DNA from: Liolophura sinensis
Taxonomy: Eukaryota; Mollusca; Polyplacophora; Chitonida; Chitonidae
Direction of reading: 5' to 3'
Length of the DNA stretch: 64,000 nt
Assembly (NCBI RefSeq): GCF_032854445.1
Contig: NC_088300.1
Coordinates: 67,428,984 to 67,492,983 of the forward strand
Position 1 is the first letter of the stretch; every line of letters starts with the position of its first letter. The notes beneath the pieces were generated by a model. That model did no database searches, had not been told where the DNA came from, and saw nothing but the letters and a program-made list of their open reading frames with translations. Below are positions 25,201-40,200 of the stretch, piece after piece. Made by a program: the position numbers and the translations under genes.

Positions 25201-28200
25201 TTGTGATTGGTATGGAATATCAGATTTGAAGTCCTTTTAAAGTATAATTTTAAGTTTTATGTACATGTATTAGAGTTTTTTTACACGTTTTTTTTTTAAA
25301 GATGTATACCTGTCACTCAGTCAATCAGTCATTCTCATTTTGCAGATCAGATCGAGCTGTTCAGTTTCATGATTGGTGAGGAGACCCCTCATCTGAAAAA
25401 CGTCACAGTGTTTGAGTTTGACGATGGTTACCCAGGTGGTCAGAAGCCAATCAACTGGCGCACTGTCATGCAGCCTCCGTTTGGCCTTCACAAGTTGTCA
25501 TCGTTTAAAGTGGTTGTGGAGGCAGACCTAGCTCTTCATAGCAACGACTTTAAGATGACATTCCGCTCCTTGCTTGGAGTCAACAGGTATGTTTCATTTG
25601 ACTTTCGGCGTAATTTGTGGTTTGTTAGTGGTACATGCACATGTAGTACAGTAGTTAGATCTTCATGCCAAAGAAGATACAAAGTGCTCCAAAATGTTGA
25701 AATTTATTAATTGCTAATTGCATTGCACTTTAAAAGGATAAATGTAAAGACATTAAATCAAAGCTAAGTTCATCCAGTCCTGTAACTCATGAAACATTTT
25801 CACTATTTCTTGGCTATTTTTTGATTGCTGCTTTAAATCAGAAGCCTTGTTTGTGTTTATTCTAAATGTGCTCATCATGGTTTGAGATATCGTGAATGCG
25901 TATTTCAGAGCAAGTATCCTGGTTGATTCCGCTGTAGAAAATCTCAACATCACTGGCCGCGTTCAGATCATCATTCATCTTAGTATGGACGTGCCCTTTC
26001 CTCATATCTCCAAGGCAACAGTCTTCTTCACCGAAACGTGAGCTACAATCAACTAGTGTAAACATTGCTGCTAAATAAGTTACATGTGCAGTCAGTGTTA
26101 TATTCTGCTGTACACTTTAACCTGGTTTTGGATAACCACTATAACTTATATATAACACATTCCACACTATGCTGTTTATATTATTTGAAATAAAGTAGTC
26201 TGTCATTTGAAAAAGATCTCAGAAAGCGAGTTGGAAGCTTGCCAAACCTTTACATTTACATGGTGATGCGAGTGGACTTGTTCATTATTATGACGTGAGA
26301 GTTGTTTCATTCGGTCTTGTCAAATAATCACACTGGCGAATTTACCATGAAAGCAGCTAGTTTTGACCAGAAAGGAACTTGTTTTGTATCTTACAACTGT
26401 TTGATGCACTTGAATGGGTTTTATTTAGGTGTATGAAATATATGAGGAAATATCTGTGACAATTAAACTTCCAGTTATCTCCCCTTTCCTTGCTGTGTTA
26501 CTTTGTTTGCCAACTACCTCCGGACATTTTATTTCTTATTTTTCAGCCCCGAAGTGTGGTTTAATGTGCGCAGCATGAAGGCATTACAACTCATGCAGAT
26601 ACCATTGCTGAAAACCTGGATATATACTCATGTCATGGAAGGATTCACTGCAGGTATAAACTGTTTGCATGTATGTGTATTTGTATACGTGTATTCTGTA
26701 CCTGATTAGCCCTGAAGATTCTTATAAATGAGCAAATGTGAGACCTATCACCACAGAGCAACATGAACACAGCAGTCATATTACTTTTTCTCTTTTCAAA
26801 ACTGCCATTCAATGAGTGTAACAATACCTGTGTCTGCACTTTAGAAAACTTTAATGCTTGTGTTTTGTGTCTTGTTGAAACAATTGTAACAGTTTGACTA
26901 ACATTCATTTAAAATCAAAGGAGTTTAATTTTTTGTTCCTTGGAAGGCTTCCTTTGAGTTCTGTACTGATCTGAAAACTTTAATTTCAAAAGTAAAAAAT
27001 AAAATTTCTGTATTTTGACATGTGGTATTCACTTGGAATTAATTGAAATTTTAGGATACAGTATAACAAAAACTTCTTCTATTTTTACTGTTGATTTTGA
27101 AATTTTGTGTTTCCTACAAATCTGTAAATCATTGGATGACTGACACTGATTCTGACTATTTAAACTAATTTTACATTTTAGCTCTAGTGGATCCTGGGAG
27201 AGTTGACCTCTCTCTAGCCAAGGCAGGACCTGTCTACTCACCTCTTCAAAAACTCACACCTAAACCACTGGGTAGGTAAAACTATGTAAGCCAGGCAGTC
27301 TAAGCTAATTACCAATGTTAGTGTGGAATTGGATACGATTAATTTTCTAAAACGGGAAAAGCCAAACTTTGAACTATACATATAATAAATCTTTGTCACT
27401 GTCCTTCGATACGTGATTGTTTTTCCATTCAAGTAAATAAATCTTTTGGTTTATGTTGATGATGTTGAATGTTTTTTGAGGCATTTCTTTGTTTTTGTTT
27501 CATTTTAGCCCAGGGTGTTCTGACCATTAGACTCAAAGGAAAACATGCACCTAAACAATCAGGTATTAGTATCATCAAAATTGCTTATTCAACAACATTC
27601 TTGTTTTAAAATGCTTTGTAAGAACAACTTGCAATTCCTTATTAGTTTGTGAAATGTCAACTTGAATTAAGTTCTTTATGACACCCTTAACTAATCCACT
27701 TCAGTTCATAATCTCATGGCACTTGTTGGCTGTCAGTGTAAAACAGCCATTATTTCTGTTGTTAAATTTTTTTTTCACTGCTGAAATTACTCTCCTATTT
27801 AGTGTCTACTATTTATATCCTGCTGTCCAAGCTTATGTTGTTATTTTTGTGTCTGCAGCACAATAAAATACATGCACCATTTTAGTAGCTGAAACATGCT
27901 CCCATACAACCCCACTTGTGACAGCTATGGCCTGTTATGAGCCAAAATCAGATTTCCTAGCATCTTGCGTATTTTGTCTTTGACTATGATGTATTTATTG
28001 GCACATCTTTTGTTGTAGATTCCAGTGACATTCTGTATCATGTTGTGAAATGTCGCGAGCGTAAACGGACCACCCACGAGGTGTATGCTAATGAGGAATG
28101 GGAGGCCTACTGCTCGTTCTTCATCTATGACCTGGCGAAAGACAGGGTGAGACTTTACAAGGACTGAACTCTGCTGTGTTTTATAGGTCCACTCTATCTT

Positions 28201-31200
28201 ACTCAAACTGTTATTCAGCCTTTTGCAGTATACACTAGGTAATCACTACACCATAATTAACATGATTTTGGGAACTGTTTTTCCCGCATTGAAGTATAAG
28301 ATAGTAGTAGTGTTTTACAGCTTGATCATTTAGTTTCACATATTGCACCTACATGTATATAATGATGGCTATGTATATGAAAAGAAACTTGGGTACATCA
28401 TACCGTGCAGAGCAGTGATTTGGTATATGTTACAACCTTCAATTCATGCAGCTCAACCACTACAGTGCATAGTGAACCTGCATTAAAACTCAACGGGGGC
28501 CTCAATTAGTTAGTGCGCTAGCGCAGCGTAATGACCCAGGAGCCTCTCACCAATGCGGTCACTGTGAGTTCAAGTCCAGCTCATGCTGGCTTCCTCTCCG
28601 GCTGTAAGTGTGAAGGTCTGGCAGCAACCTGCGGATGGTCGTGGGTTCCCCCGGGCTCTGCCCGGCTTCCTCGCACCATAATGCTGGCCGCCGTCATATA
28701 AGTGAAATATTCTTGAGGGCAGCCTAGAGCACCAATCAAATAAATAAATAAATAAAACTCAACACAGATGAAATGAGGGAGTTAGTTCCCTTTTGGATTC
28801 TTCAATTGTTCACAACGTCTTGTAAGTGCTGCCACATGTGGATAAAAATGGCCTTTGTCGTGTGGTCGGGCACTTTAAAACAGACAGATTTGATCCCCAT
28901 TTCATCACTGATCCAAGATGTATCACTGTTGAGCAAAGTGGGTAGTACAGGCATGTCAGGGAAGGAACTGATAACCTAAATATTAACTGTACTGCATGTT
29001 AGACACTTGACAATCCACCCGATAAGAGACCCCAGCCTGTCCAGCATGAGCTTCATGTAACCTATTTGTACCAGTAACCTCACTGGTTATGGCTGGCTAT
29101 GACTGTAAAGAAAGACAAATCAGCTCCTCTCTGCACTACTGAATTTACAATTTAAATGCGATCTGTTTCAAAATATGGTCAAACTGTAGGACTGTAACAT
29201 TGCTAATGATGGTTTACCCAGTCTTTTCCTCTCCGGTCATAGGTGTGAAGATCTACCAGAAACCCGCAGATGGTTATGTGTTTTGTCAGGGTTCTGTCGC
29301 TCTCCTCCCATCGTAATGCTGGCCGCTGTTGTATAAGTGAAACATCGTTGACTACGCCGTAAAACACCAGTCAGATAGATAAATAAATAAATTTATCCAC
29401 TCTTGTTTCTGTGTGATTTATTTAATTGATTGGTGTTTTTAGAATATTTCAATTAAAAGACGGTGGTCAGCATTATGGTGGGAGGAAACAGGGCACAGCC
29501 CGGGGCAAACCCATGACCATCCGCAGATTGCTGGCAGACCTTCTCACGTAAGGCCGCATAGGAAGCCAGCATGAGCTGGACTGGGACTCACAGCAGCTTA
29601 GGGGTTCCTGGGTCATAACGCTGTGCTAGCTCGTTAACCAAGTGAACCATGGAGGCCCCTCTTGTTTCTAAGTGCAACTGTGGTTTAATTGTGCTTCCTG
29701 TCTGTTTTTATATCTGTTTAGATCTCGGTGAAGAGGAAGTGTAAACGTCTTCTGACCAGTGTCACCCTGGAGGAAATTGACCTACCCCTCTCAAAATACC
29801 CTCTGCAGGTCAAGAAAAAGTAAGACAGTAGTTTTTAAGTTGTTATTTGTGCATTTGGCTTTCACACTTATTCGACATCATTATCAGCATTCATTCTCTG
29901 TTGGCTGTCAGGTTGAAAGGTGAAGTGGAGAAGCGTGCCTGACCTCTTTGCTTACGCCAGGAACACTTTTTACAGAGAGCAACACATGAGAAGAATAAGT
30001 CTGGAAGGCTTCTGTTTTGTCAGGAAAATCAGTCGTCAAAGTACATTTTTAGCTTATATTGCTTCCTGAGCATCAGTGTCAAATAACAGGGAAAACACTG
30101 AATGACAAAATGTTAGGGGTATGTTAAAAAGTACTGCCAGTATTGAGATCAGGGTTTGCACATGGAGAGCACAATAACATGAGGGGGATATTCCATCATT
30201 GAGTCCGTATGCACATACTAAATACCCTGACTTAGTGTATTGTGCATAGAATCAATGTTAAGCAAAATGTTAGGGCTGGCGTCTGAAAAAGTTTGCACAT
30301 GTGTAGAGCACAATAAACAAGAGGGGATAGTCCGTCATTATTTCGGTGTATACATATTAAATAACATAAATTACTGAATGTCTAACTTGAACAGTTGAAC
30401 AAAATGTTAGGGGTGGCATCTCAAATAGTATTTTATGTATTTACCTGAAGTTTTACATGCATATAAAGCACAATGACATGAAAGGGATGTTCCAAAGCTA
30501 ATGCTCTGTGTGCATATTGATTACCGTAAATTCACTATTTCAGTATTTTATGTATTGCGCTGAAGTTTTGCATTCATGTGCCTCCTACAAGCCTGCTCTT
30601 TGGTAGCATTGCTACGAAATCTGCTAGAAGATGTGTTCATGTATCGATGGGCTTTTGATACCAAGTACAGGATCATGGAATTGACACAGTCTTCATATGG
30701 AAAAAAGCTCCAATGTGTGGCTGGTGACTGAACACAACTTTTATTGTCTTACATGTGCCATGATGTCAAATTTTGTTATAAACTTGATATTTCTGATTTC
30801 ATTTCTGTCATTATAGTATGTGTGTGATCTACTTCTCAGAGTAAGCACTGATATTGAGGGTAAAGATGGAAGTGTCATCACCCTGTTCATGGATTATGAC
30901 AGCCTACCCCCTATAAACCTAAATGAACCAGCTCCAAAGTCTGATGCTGATGCTGCTAAGCACTTGCCTGTAGAAGAACCCACTTCTGAGGGTAGGTATT
31001 AAATCAGTGTAGCAATTTCAGCTTGTTTGGTCAGATTTTATTTGGTGACCAGTGTAAATTTTCAAAGGTTAACATGATTAAGAGGTATATATTATGAGTT
31101 GACAATGAGGCAGGTTCTTTTCATATTCATTCCTTAACACAGCAATACATTGATGTGTGTGAATTCAAATATATGTACATGTTAGTTTTCAAGACAAATG

Positions 31201-34200
31201 CAAATTTCTTACAATTGGTAAAAGAGAATTTCCATTTCTTTAAACTGCTTGAAAATTAAAGGAGTGCTTCCAAAAGTGGTGGGTTCAAATTCCAACAGAA
31301 TTTCCTGGGACATCACAGAGAAAGTTCATTTTGGAGTGAAACTTTTTGTTCATCTGTGATTTATTTCTTTGTTGTGTTTCTGTAGTCTCTGGAGTGATGT
31401 ATGTTGCAATTCACTCTGCCTCCAACGTGCTGATATCTGACAAAGGAGGAGCCTCTGACCCCTACTGTGTCCTCTTCTGCGATCGCTCTAGGGTAAGTCA
31501 GTCACACCTATATTAGCATAGGACCGTCCGTTTGTTTACTACCCATAAGCTTTTAGGCATTACCACATCTACATAACTACTTCACTTTAACTGAAATAAT
31601 CTGTTATGTTAGGCCCCATTTATCTGATGTATTGGGTTTTCATGTCAGCATTGTATTTGAAGAACTGCTTCACTTAAGAGTTTCAAATGGGACAGTCCTG
31701 TGTACACATGTATTTCAATCATCAGCACCAAGCCTAATGTCATTGTCTGATATTCACTCAGCCATAAAGGAAGTACCTTGAGTCTCCAAAACTTAGGTCT
31801 GTAAGACGTATGCATGTACCTACATAACATAACTAAGTACAGTTATCTATATTAAACATTTCATGCCATACTGGCTCTCAGGTTTATGGGTGGAACAAAC
31901 TGGGCAGAGCCCATGGGGAGACAACCACACCCTGTCAGAGGGTCATCATACATGACTACATGTATGTAATAACATTACAATGACACATACCATTAAGTAC
32001 AAGTATATTATTTTAAGCTGTACATATACATGCATTTGTGTGTCTGTCAGTATATAAGGGGACATTCCAAGTCATTTGTGACACTTATGGAATAACAGAT
32101 ATTGAAATGGTTCAGTGTTTTTGCATATTCTGTTTTCAGGTGCTTACTACACCCTATGTAGCTCAAACAAGAAACCCAAAGTGGGAATCCAATGTGGAAT
32201 TTTTTGTCAGAAACTTTTCAAAGGTTTGTTTACAGTGGGCAAAACCATCTTTTTCTTCTCATTTTATGGTGACTGATTGTTCTGAACAGTTATGTCTTGA
32301 TCAGTGTTTTCATCATATTCACCAATGGATATATTTGAAGTTTTCAGTAAAGGTGTAATTGACAGGATGTGTTAATTGTCATATGAATGAAAGTATTAAA
32401 TGAAGCAGCTCTATAAAATAATAGCAGATATAAAATCAGGTAATAAATTTATTTCTGCTGCATGTGCATCAATACATTTTTTTGTATGTAATTTATGTTT
32501 TTTCAATGTAAGTCATCAAGCTGTTTTTTTGTTTTTGTTTTTTTGTTGTCGCAGATGTCGCTGTCTTTCTATGTGTATGATTGGGACGGAACCAGTGTCA
32601 TTGATGATGACTTCCTGGGTTCTGCACATTTGTCACTCACAAGGGTGAGGGAGTTTTCAGCATCGGCTGTATATCCTGCTCTGCCCCTGTATACTGACGT
32701 GTACTTAAAACTGCCATCTGTTTAATTAGAAATCATTTTGGTATTTTATGGTCATTCATTGTATAATCACAAAAAAAAAGAGGATACAAAAATCTGTTCA
32801 TGTATATAGATACTCAAATAATATAATTTCTAGTAGTGGGCCTAGGTTGTTAGTTTGAGTTTTACTTGAACCAGTATTTTCACTGGTTTTGATTTATCAT
32901 TGTTGGAAATTGTATCTGTATACTCATTGTATGCCCTGATGATGACTATACTGGATATAGATACTCAATCCACATGTTGATGTGCACTTTGTGAACAACT
33001 GATATTTAAACCTGCACATTTTGATGAGAAATGACTTGGCCATCATTATTTAAAACTGCATATTTCAATAAGAAATGTTGGACCATTATTAAGTCTACTA
33101 TGAAATAGACTCTTTTCCACTCACAAACAATGTTTAGCATACTTGACACCTGTCTTTTCACAGAACCAGCCTAAGGTGATCAAGAAGGTATTGACCCTGG
33201 GATATAACCAACCTGCTGAGGGTCATGTGGAGAACAAATCATTCGGGTGTATAACAGTGTCTGCAGTGTTCAGACCAGTGTCTGCCGTGGCACAGTCAGG
33301 TGAGATGGTCATACTCTCTGCAATTTAGTGCTCAGACCAGTGTCTGCTGTGGCACCGTCAGCTGAGGCGGTCATACTCTCTGTCATTTAGTGTTCAGACC
33401 AGTGTCTGCTGTGGCACAGTCAGGTGAGATGGTCATATTTTTTGTCATTTAGTGATCAGACCAGTGTCTGCCGTGGCACATTCAGGTAAGATGGTCATAC
33501 TGTCTGTAATTTAGTGTTCAGACCAGTGTCTGCTGTGGTACAGTCAGGTGAGATGGTCATACTCTCTGTAATTTAGTGCTCAGACCAGTGTCTGCTGTGG
33601 CACAGTCAGGTGAGATGGTCATACTCTTTGTCATTTAGTGATCAGACCAGTGTCTGCTGTGGCACGGTAAGATGAGATGGTCATACTCTTTGTAATTTAG
33701 TGCCTCAGACCAGTGTCTGCTGTGGTACAGTCAGGTGAGATGGTCATACTCTGTTATTTAGTGTTGAGGCCAATGTCAGCTGTGGCAGTCAGGTGAGGCG
33801 GTCATACTGTCTGTAATTTAGTGTTCATACCAGTGTCTGCTGTGGCACAGTCAGGTGAGATGGTCATACTCTCTGTTATTTAGTGTTCAGACCAGCGTCT
33901 GCTGTGGCACAGTCAGGTGAGATGGTCATACTCTCTGTAATTTAGTGCCTCAGACCAGTGTCTGCTGTGGCACAGTCAGGTGAGATGGTCATACTCTGTT
34001 ATTTAGTGTTGAGGCCAATGTCAGCTGTGGCAGTCAGATGAGGCGGTCATACTCTCTGACATTTAGTGTTCAGACCAGTGTTTGCTGTGGTAGTCAGGTG
34101 AGATGGTCATACTCTCTGTTATTTAGTGTTGAGGCCAATGTCAGTTGTGGCACAGTCAGGTAAATGGGTCATTGTCTGTCATTTAGTATTCAGACCAGTG

Positions 34201-37200
34201 TCTGCTGTGGCACAGTCAAGTGAGGCGGTCATACTGTCTGTAATTTAGTGTTCAGACCAGTGTCTGCTGTGGCACAGTCAGATGAATGAGTCCTTGTCTC
34301 TCATTTAGTGTTCAGAGCAGTGTCTGCTGTGGCACAGTCAGGTGAATGCATTGTCTGTCATTTAGTGTTCAGACCAGTGTCTGCTGTGGTACAGTCAGGT
34401 GAGGCAGTCATACTCTCTGTCATTTAGCATTCAGACCAGTGTCTGCTGTGGCACAGTTAGGTGAATGAGTCTTTGTCTTTTAGTGCTCAGACCAGTGTCT
34501 GCTGTGGCACAGTTAGGTGAATGAGTCTTTGTCATTTAGTGCTCAGACCAATGTCTGCTGTGGCTCAGGTGAATCGGCCTTGCTGTGTCTTTCCCTGTCT
34601 GAGTGGTGTCATGAAGACTTAACTATATTACTTCAGTGAAAATTTGCATTTTTTCCCCCATAAGCCATCTATTTTTTTCATTGTACATGTAGTTGAATGG
34701 CCCAAAATTTGTTGCATTGTTTATTTTCAGAGAAATACAGAGAATATTACGAAGGCTGGACCTCAGATAATCTGTACAAGGAGGGAGAAGTCAGACAAAA
34801 TGTAAGTAACCCTAGGTGGTAGTGTGATGGAGGAGGCAGAATCAGAGAGAACATAGTATTGGATTCTCCCATAAAGTATGGTACTTTCATCACATAAATT
34901 TCATTCATTTGAAATTTGTGAAATATTTATGCCTCTGGTATTTGGTGAGAAGTGCAGGAGGCAGGAGAGATATGGAATTTTATTTTAGATTTGCTAATAG
35001 CATCTTAGTCATGTCAGCAGTGATTGGGATACATGTAGTCAGAAATACTGCTGTTTCAGTTTTTCTCCTGGAATACCTTTTCAACTTACAATCATCCCTC
35101 AGTGAGTAAGATTTGACTTTAAGTTATACAGTGGATGGAAGCTCTAAATGATAAAGGATTATCAAGATATCCTTGAGCTGATGCTGCACATGCTGTAAAT
35201 TACATGTACACTGTACCTTTGTGTGTATTCTGTACCTGTAATTTGGAATTTATTTTACATGACATACTGCAGAACGTCATGTATTGAACAAGTATTCATT
35301 TTGAGGAACATTCTTCTTCTTCTTTTTTTACATGAAAGTTTCTCTTATTTATTTCCCTCAATAAATGTCATTCCAACTGATCTCAGCAATGGTCCTGCAT
35401 TTCAGTGTAAGTCTTAAGTGTGATCAAAGTTAAAATATAAATCAAAACCTCTCCCAAGGAATGGGAACTCGGTTTCTCTACTGTATTGTATCAGCACTCT
35501 ACGGGGTCTCTGTAATAAGCACTATTTGGGGGTCTCATCATTTTCAGTTTTGTTTTTTCATTGATTGTTAAGAGGAAGCCAGTCATGATGTTTCATACAG
35601 CCTCTGCAAGACTACAAGTAGCTTCTTGACCATGCAGTCCTTGTTTCTGGTTTTGTGCCTCATTTTTTATGTTCATTTGTCTGTCCAGGTTCCACTTCAT
35701 CAGTCCACCCCACTTCAGGTACCAATTTCTCTCTCTCTCTCAAACATATCTCCTATATTCCCAGTACAAGCTTGTGTCTATACATGTACGTGCATGATTA
35801 CATTATAGCATGAGTAGTCTACTATACATGTCGAATGTAAAGGAAACTTCATGATGTACACTTGCATGATATTATTCATTTCTTAAACTAAAAGTTGAAT
35901 TTTACATTAATTGTAAATACCAGTACAGATCTCATAACAAGGCAGAAAATGGCACTGTAGTCCAGGTAGTAGTTGACACTCGGCTTAAGACATAAACACG
36001 TTTGCAGTTTTGCATAACTTACCCAAGTACATTAATAGCACTGAGGCTTTATCATAATGCTGTATATGTAATTAACTTCCTGCATTAACCATTCCTGCTT
36101 TATTCAGACCAAAGGCAATTTGTTCAAGTGTATTTCAATTGCTCTGTACTAAGAGTTTGTATTGGAAAAATATGTTCTATTAGGATGAGACTAGTTCAAT
36201 CTGAGTTCAAAATACTCATACTCTTTAATACATTTTTTAAACAAATGGCCCCTGTTTGTTACCTCTTCATGTCGTCAACTCATGTGTCAGATGTAGATTT
36301 CTCATGTAGAGGGGGTACTGTGATTAGTACAATTAACACATGGCATTGTTTGTGCTGTATCACACACCTGGGCAAATTACCTGTCATTCCAGGTTATTAA
36401 CCATATATACATACATATTGACTCTTCATTAAAACATCATGTAGCTGATTGAATTTGCAAAGACTTAACATATCAGCATTGACTGCAAAAAAGATGTACA
36501 CCTCCAAATCTTTACACTTCTTTTTAACAGCAGCTTTTTTTTATGTAGACAATATCTTTAAACATCTATATGATTTTATTTATTTATTATTTTTTATTTT
36601 TTATATGAAATTTGTCCAAATAATTAGGGTGTCTTTCAAGATCTACTCCTTTTTGTTGGTCAACATGCTTTGAAGCCAATTGTGAATTTCATCATACGGT
36701 AAATGACCTAAAATTTCACCCTCACACTTGCTAAATGTATGCCATGATTCATTGCGTAAATGGTTTCTGCTCTATTAAGGTATTCACAAACATATTCGGA
36801 ATCTAACAGATGGAAGTGTTGTCAAAACTTGCATGCTCTGTCATCATGGTTGCTAACTGTTCACACATTGTCTCTGTCATTAGGTTGATTGCTAGTTTTT
36901 TAGCATGTAAGTGACATTGAAATCATCCTTAGATTTACTTAACGCACTCTTTCCTTTTAATTTATTCTGTACGCATGTAATTTTATATACACTTAATATT
37001 GAAATATTTTTTTCTCTCATACAGATATGTTTTTCAGTGTTTTTACAGTTAATCTGTCTGTCAATGTTATTTCAGTTCATGTCTGTCAATGTTTTTACAG
37101 TTCATGTCTGTCAATGTTATTACAGTTCATGTCTGTCAATGTCATTTCAGTTCATGTGTGTCAATGTCATTACAGTTCATGTCTGTCAAATGTATAAATG

Positions 37201-40200
37201 CTTTCTCCTTGTGTCATGTGATGTATTACAGGTGGCCAAAATCTGTAGAAATGAATTTTTGAAGTCCATCATAGTGTACCTGTGTTAAATAATGTTCAAC
37301 ATTTATCAGATAAAAAGACAGATGTAAATTGCTTAAATTAGTGATACAGGAAACTGTATTGAAAGTGAAAGTTTGAAGTGGATCCTGTTTGGTGCAGAAA
37401 TGTTTGCTACATTTATCTGGCGATCATTTGCTGACAGCAAACTGCAAAATATTCATAGGTAATGGAAAAATGATACCAAAGTAAAATTCTTTATTGACTT
37501 CAAATGTATCAAGTATCATAATAGCTTGGTTGATGGTCCTAACTAATGACTTACCGGTATTTGTAGTTTCTAATTAATAATTCAAGTTCAGCGTTCATTA
37601 TCAACACACTTGAAAAATAAATAAATAAATTGTAGCACATGAATTTTATTTTTTATACATTTCATACAGCCATTGTCATGATATGTATCCCATTGCATCA
37701 TTACATTGTAAATCATTATTTCGTAATCATTACTCAACTGCAGCTGTATATCTTTGCTAGAATCATTTGTCATCATGTGTATGTATATCACTGTAAATGT
37801 TGGTGCCCCTTACAGCCTCTGGGACGACCACCCAATCACCCCTCAGAGGGTAGCGATATGACACATGGGCAGGTAAGGCTCACCTATCAGTTCAGGTGAT
37901 CATTTTACTTTATTCCCACATATTTCTGAACTTTGCTGAGTTGGAGTATTTGTCAACAACTTGGCCATTTCCCAACACATTTCTCAACTTGACTATTTGT
38001 CCACACCAGACCTTGCTGTAGGCGCACCTGATAGTTCAGGTGATTATTCCTTGCTATTCCTCTGTACTCTAGCTTAGTCACTTTTGCAACCCCTCTGAAC
38101 CTTGGTCATTTTTCACTGCCTTTCTAGACCTTGGCTATCCCACACTCTCCTGACCTTGACCATTTGACCATTATCCAACTCTTAGCCATTTTACCAGCAG
38201 TTCTGAAGCTTGCCATTTGTCCACACTTCTCTATTTGATCGTTCTGCCTTATGCCATACTCTGAACTGGCTATTTGTCATCCACACACAGCTCTGACCTT
38301 TGTCCTTTGTTTTCAAGCTGTGTTTCGGTCTTATCTTTGGCATGTATAAAGTGAAGTCATGGCATGTACCTGTAGTTTGGCATCCATTGGTGACAGTCAT
38401 ATGAATTCATTGGACAGGCTCTTTCAAGTATTTCCCAAGATATTGCATGTATTTTTTGGAGAAGGCTTCAGTCTTAATTCTCACATGGTACATGATCTTT
38501 ATATTGTTCTTTTGTATCCCGCATGGATTTGTAGACTATTCATAGAGGAATATTCTTTTACACACCTGGGTGTAAATATACGTAGTTTTTAAGATCATTC
38601 TTTGGATATCTGATGAGTTAATGTAGTACTGAACTAAATATGACAGTAGCAAACATCATCATGCTGTCATGGTACATGTAGCAACTTTAGTAGCCTAACA
38701 TCGCAGTGTGGAACTGGGCCTGAACCTTATGTGAAAAACCTAACGTAACTTATACTTTTGGGAATTAAAACATGCTGTAGCGGAGTTGGAAGTAATACTC
38801 TTAGCTCTAGAAGCGGTGTTATGCTTCTGTAATCTAGTACCTGCCTGTGCCTGGTGTTGTCACTTTTATAAGGTTATGATTACAGGTATTAAATGTTCTG
38901 AATTGACTTACTGCCTTGTTTCATGTTGTCTTCCTCTCCAGCTGTATGTGGGTCTGCCAGCAAACTGCAGATGGTCGTGGTTTTCCCCAGGGCTCTGCTT
39001 GGTTTCCTCCCACTATAATGCTGGCTGCCATCGTATAAGTGAAATATTCTTGACTGTGGTGTAAAACACCAGTCAAATGAATAATTACTGCCTTGTTTTT
39101 TGGGGTTTTTTTGTGGTGATTTGAAGAGAAGGTGTACTTTATTGGCATTCATAAGATTGGACTGAATGTTTGGGTCGTTAAAAGCAAAGAAAACACTAAC
39201 GTGAAGTATACATGTATGTCAGATGAAAGACCATCAAATATTTTCCTTGAAAATTGTTTGATTTATTTTTTTTTTACAATTTTTTCAACCTAGTAAAATG
39301 CATTTGAAACTTTGGAATCTATGCCATGGTCTTTTGATATTAGGACCTGTGATGTCACATCAGGTTTTTGCCGCTTAACATTCATAGGCTTCTAGATTTC
39401 ACCGTTAACAGAATGCATATACGTGTAGATTTTGTAATACATTCCCCAAATAAACCTTGAAACAAGCTACTTCAAGCAACAAAATATGCATGTCATGTCA
39501 CTGATCACCACTACAGACCACAGTAGAATCTGATGTTTTTAGACCAGTTTACCTGATTAGAAAAATTTAAAAAAAAAAAAAAATAAATCCAGATATTTTC
39601 GTGGATAGTTTTAGGGATCTTGCCTCTGATATATATTTCATTTTAGTGTTTTCTTTGCCTTTTTATTAAGTTAGTTAGCGCACTAGCGCAGCGTAATGAC
39701 CCAGGGGCCTCTCACCAATACAGTCGCTGTGACTTCAAGTCCAGCTCATACTGTCTCCTCTTCAGCTGTACGTGGGAAGGTCTGGCAGCTGTGTGCGAAT
39801 GGTCATGGGGTTTCACCGGGCTCTTCCAGCTTTCCTCCAACCATAATGTTGACCGCTATCGTATAAGTGAAATATTCTTGAGTACGGCGTAAAATACCAA
39901 TCAAAAATTTAATAATAAAGTTAGGATAACAACAGTCTCATTAACCCTTATTATTATTTTAACACTAGAGTGTTTTTGTTTCCCAGCACTTGGGCTGGTA
40001 ACATATTTAATTGAAATCAGATGCCAGTCATTAAGATGGATGCGTTAATTTTTTTTATATTGGAAATTCCACAGGGTTTGGTGATCTTAGCGTAGCTAAT
40101 TAATTATTTTCTTGAGGTATCCCTGAAAGCTTTTTACTCTTATGATGAAGGTGTTAGAAATTGTACAACACATTGTCTGCTTGAGTTTTTAAAATTAACT

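Noticed and set aside
37060-37190. CRISPR-like direct repeats
   Set aside because: Head-to-tail 25-bp minisatellite without unique spacers, in an animal intron.
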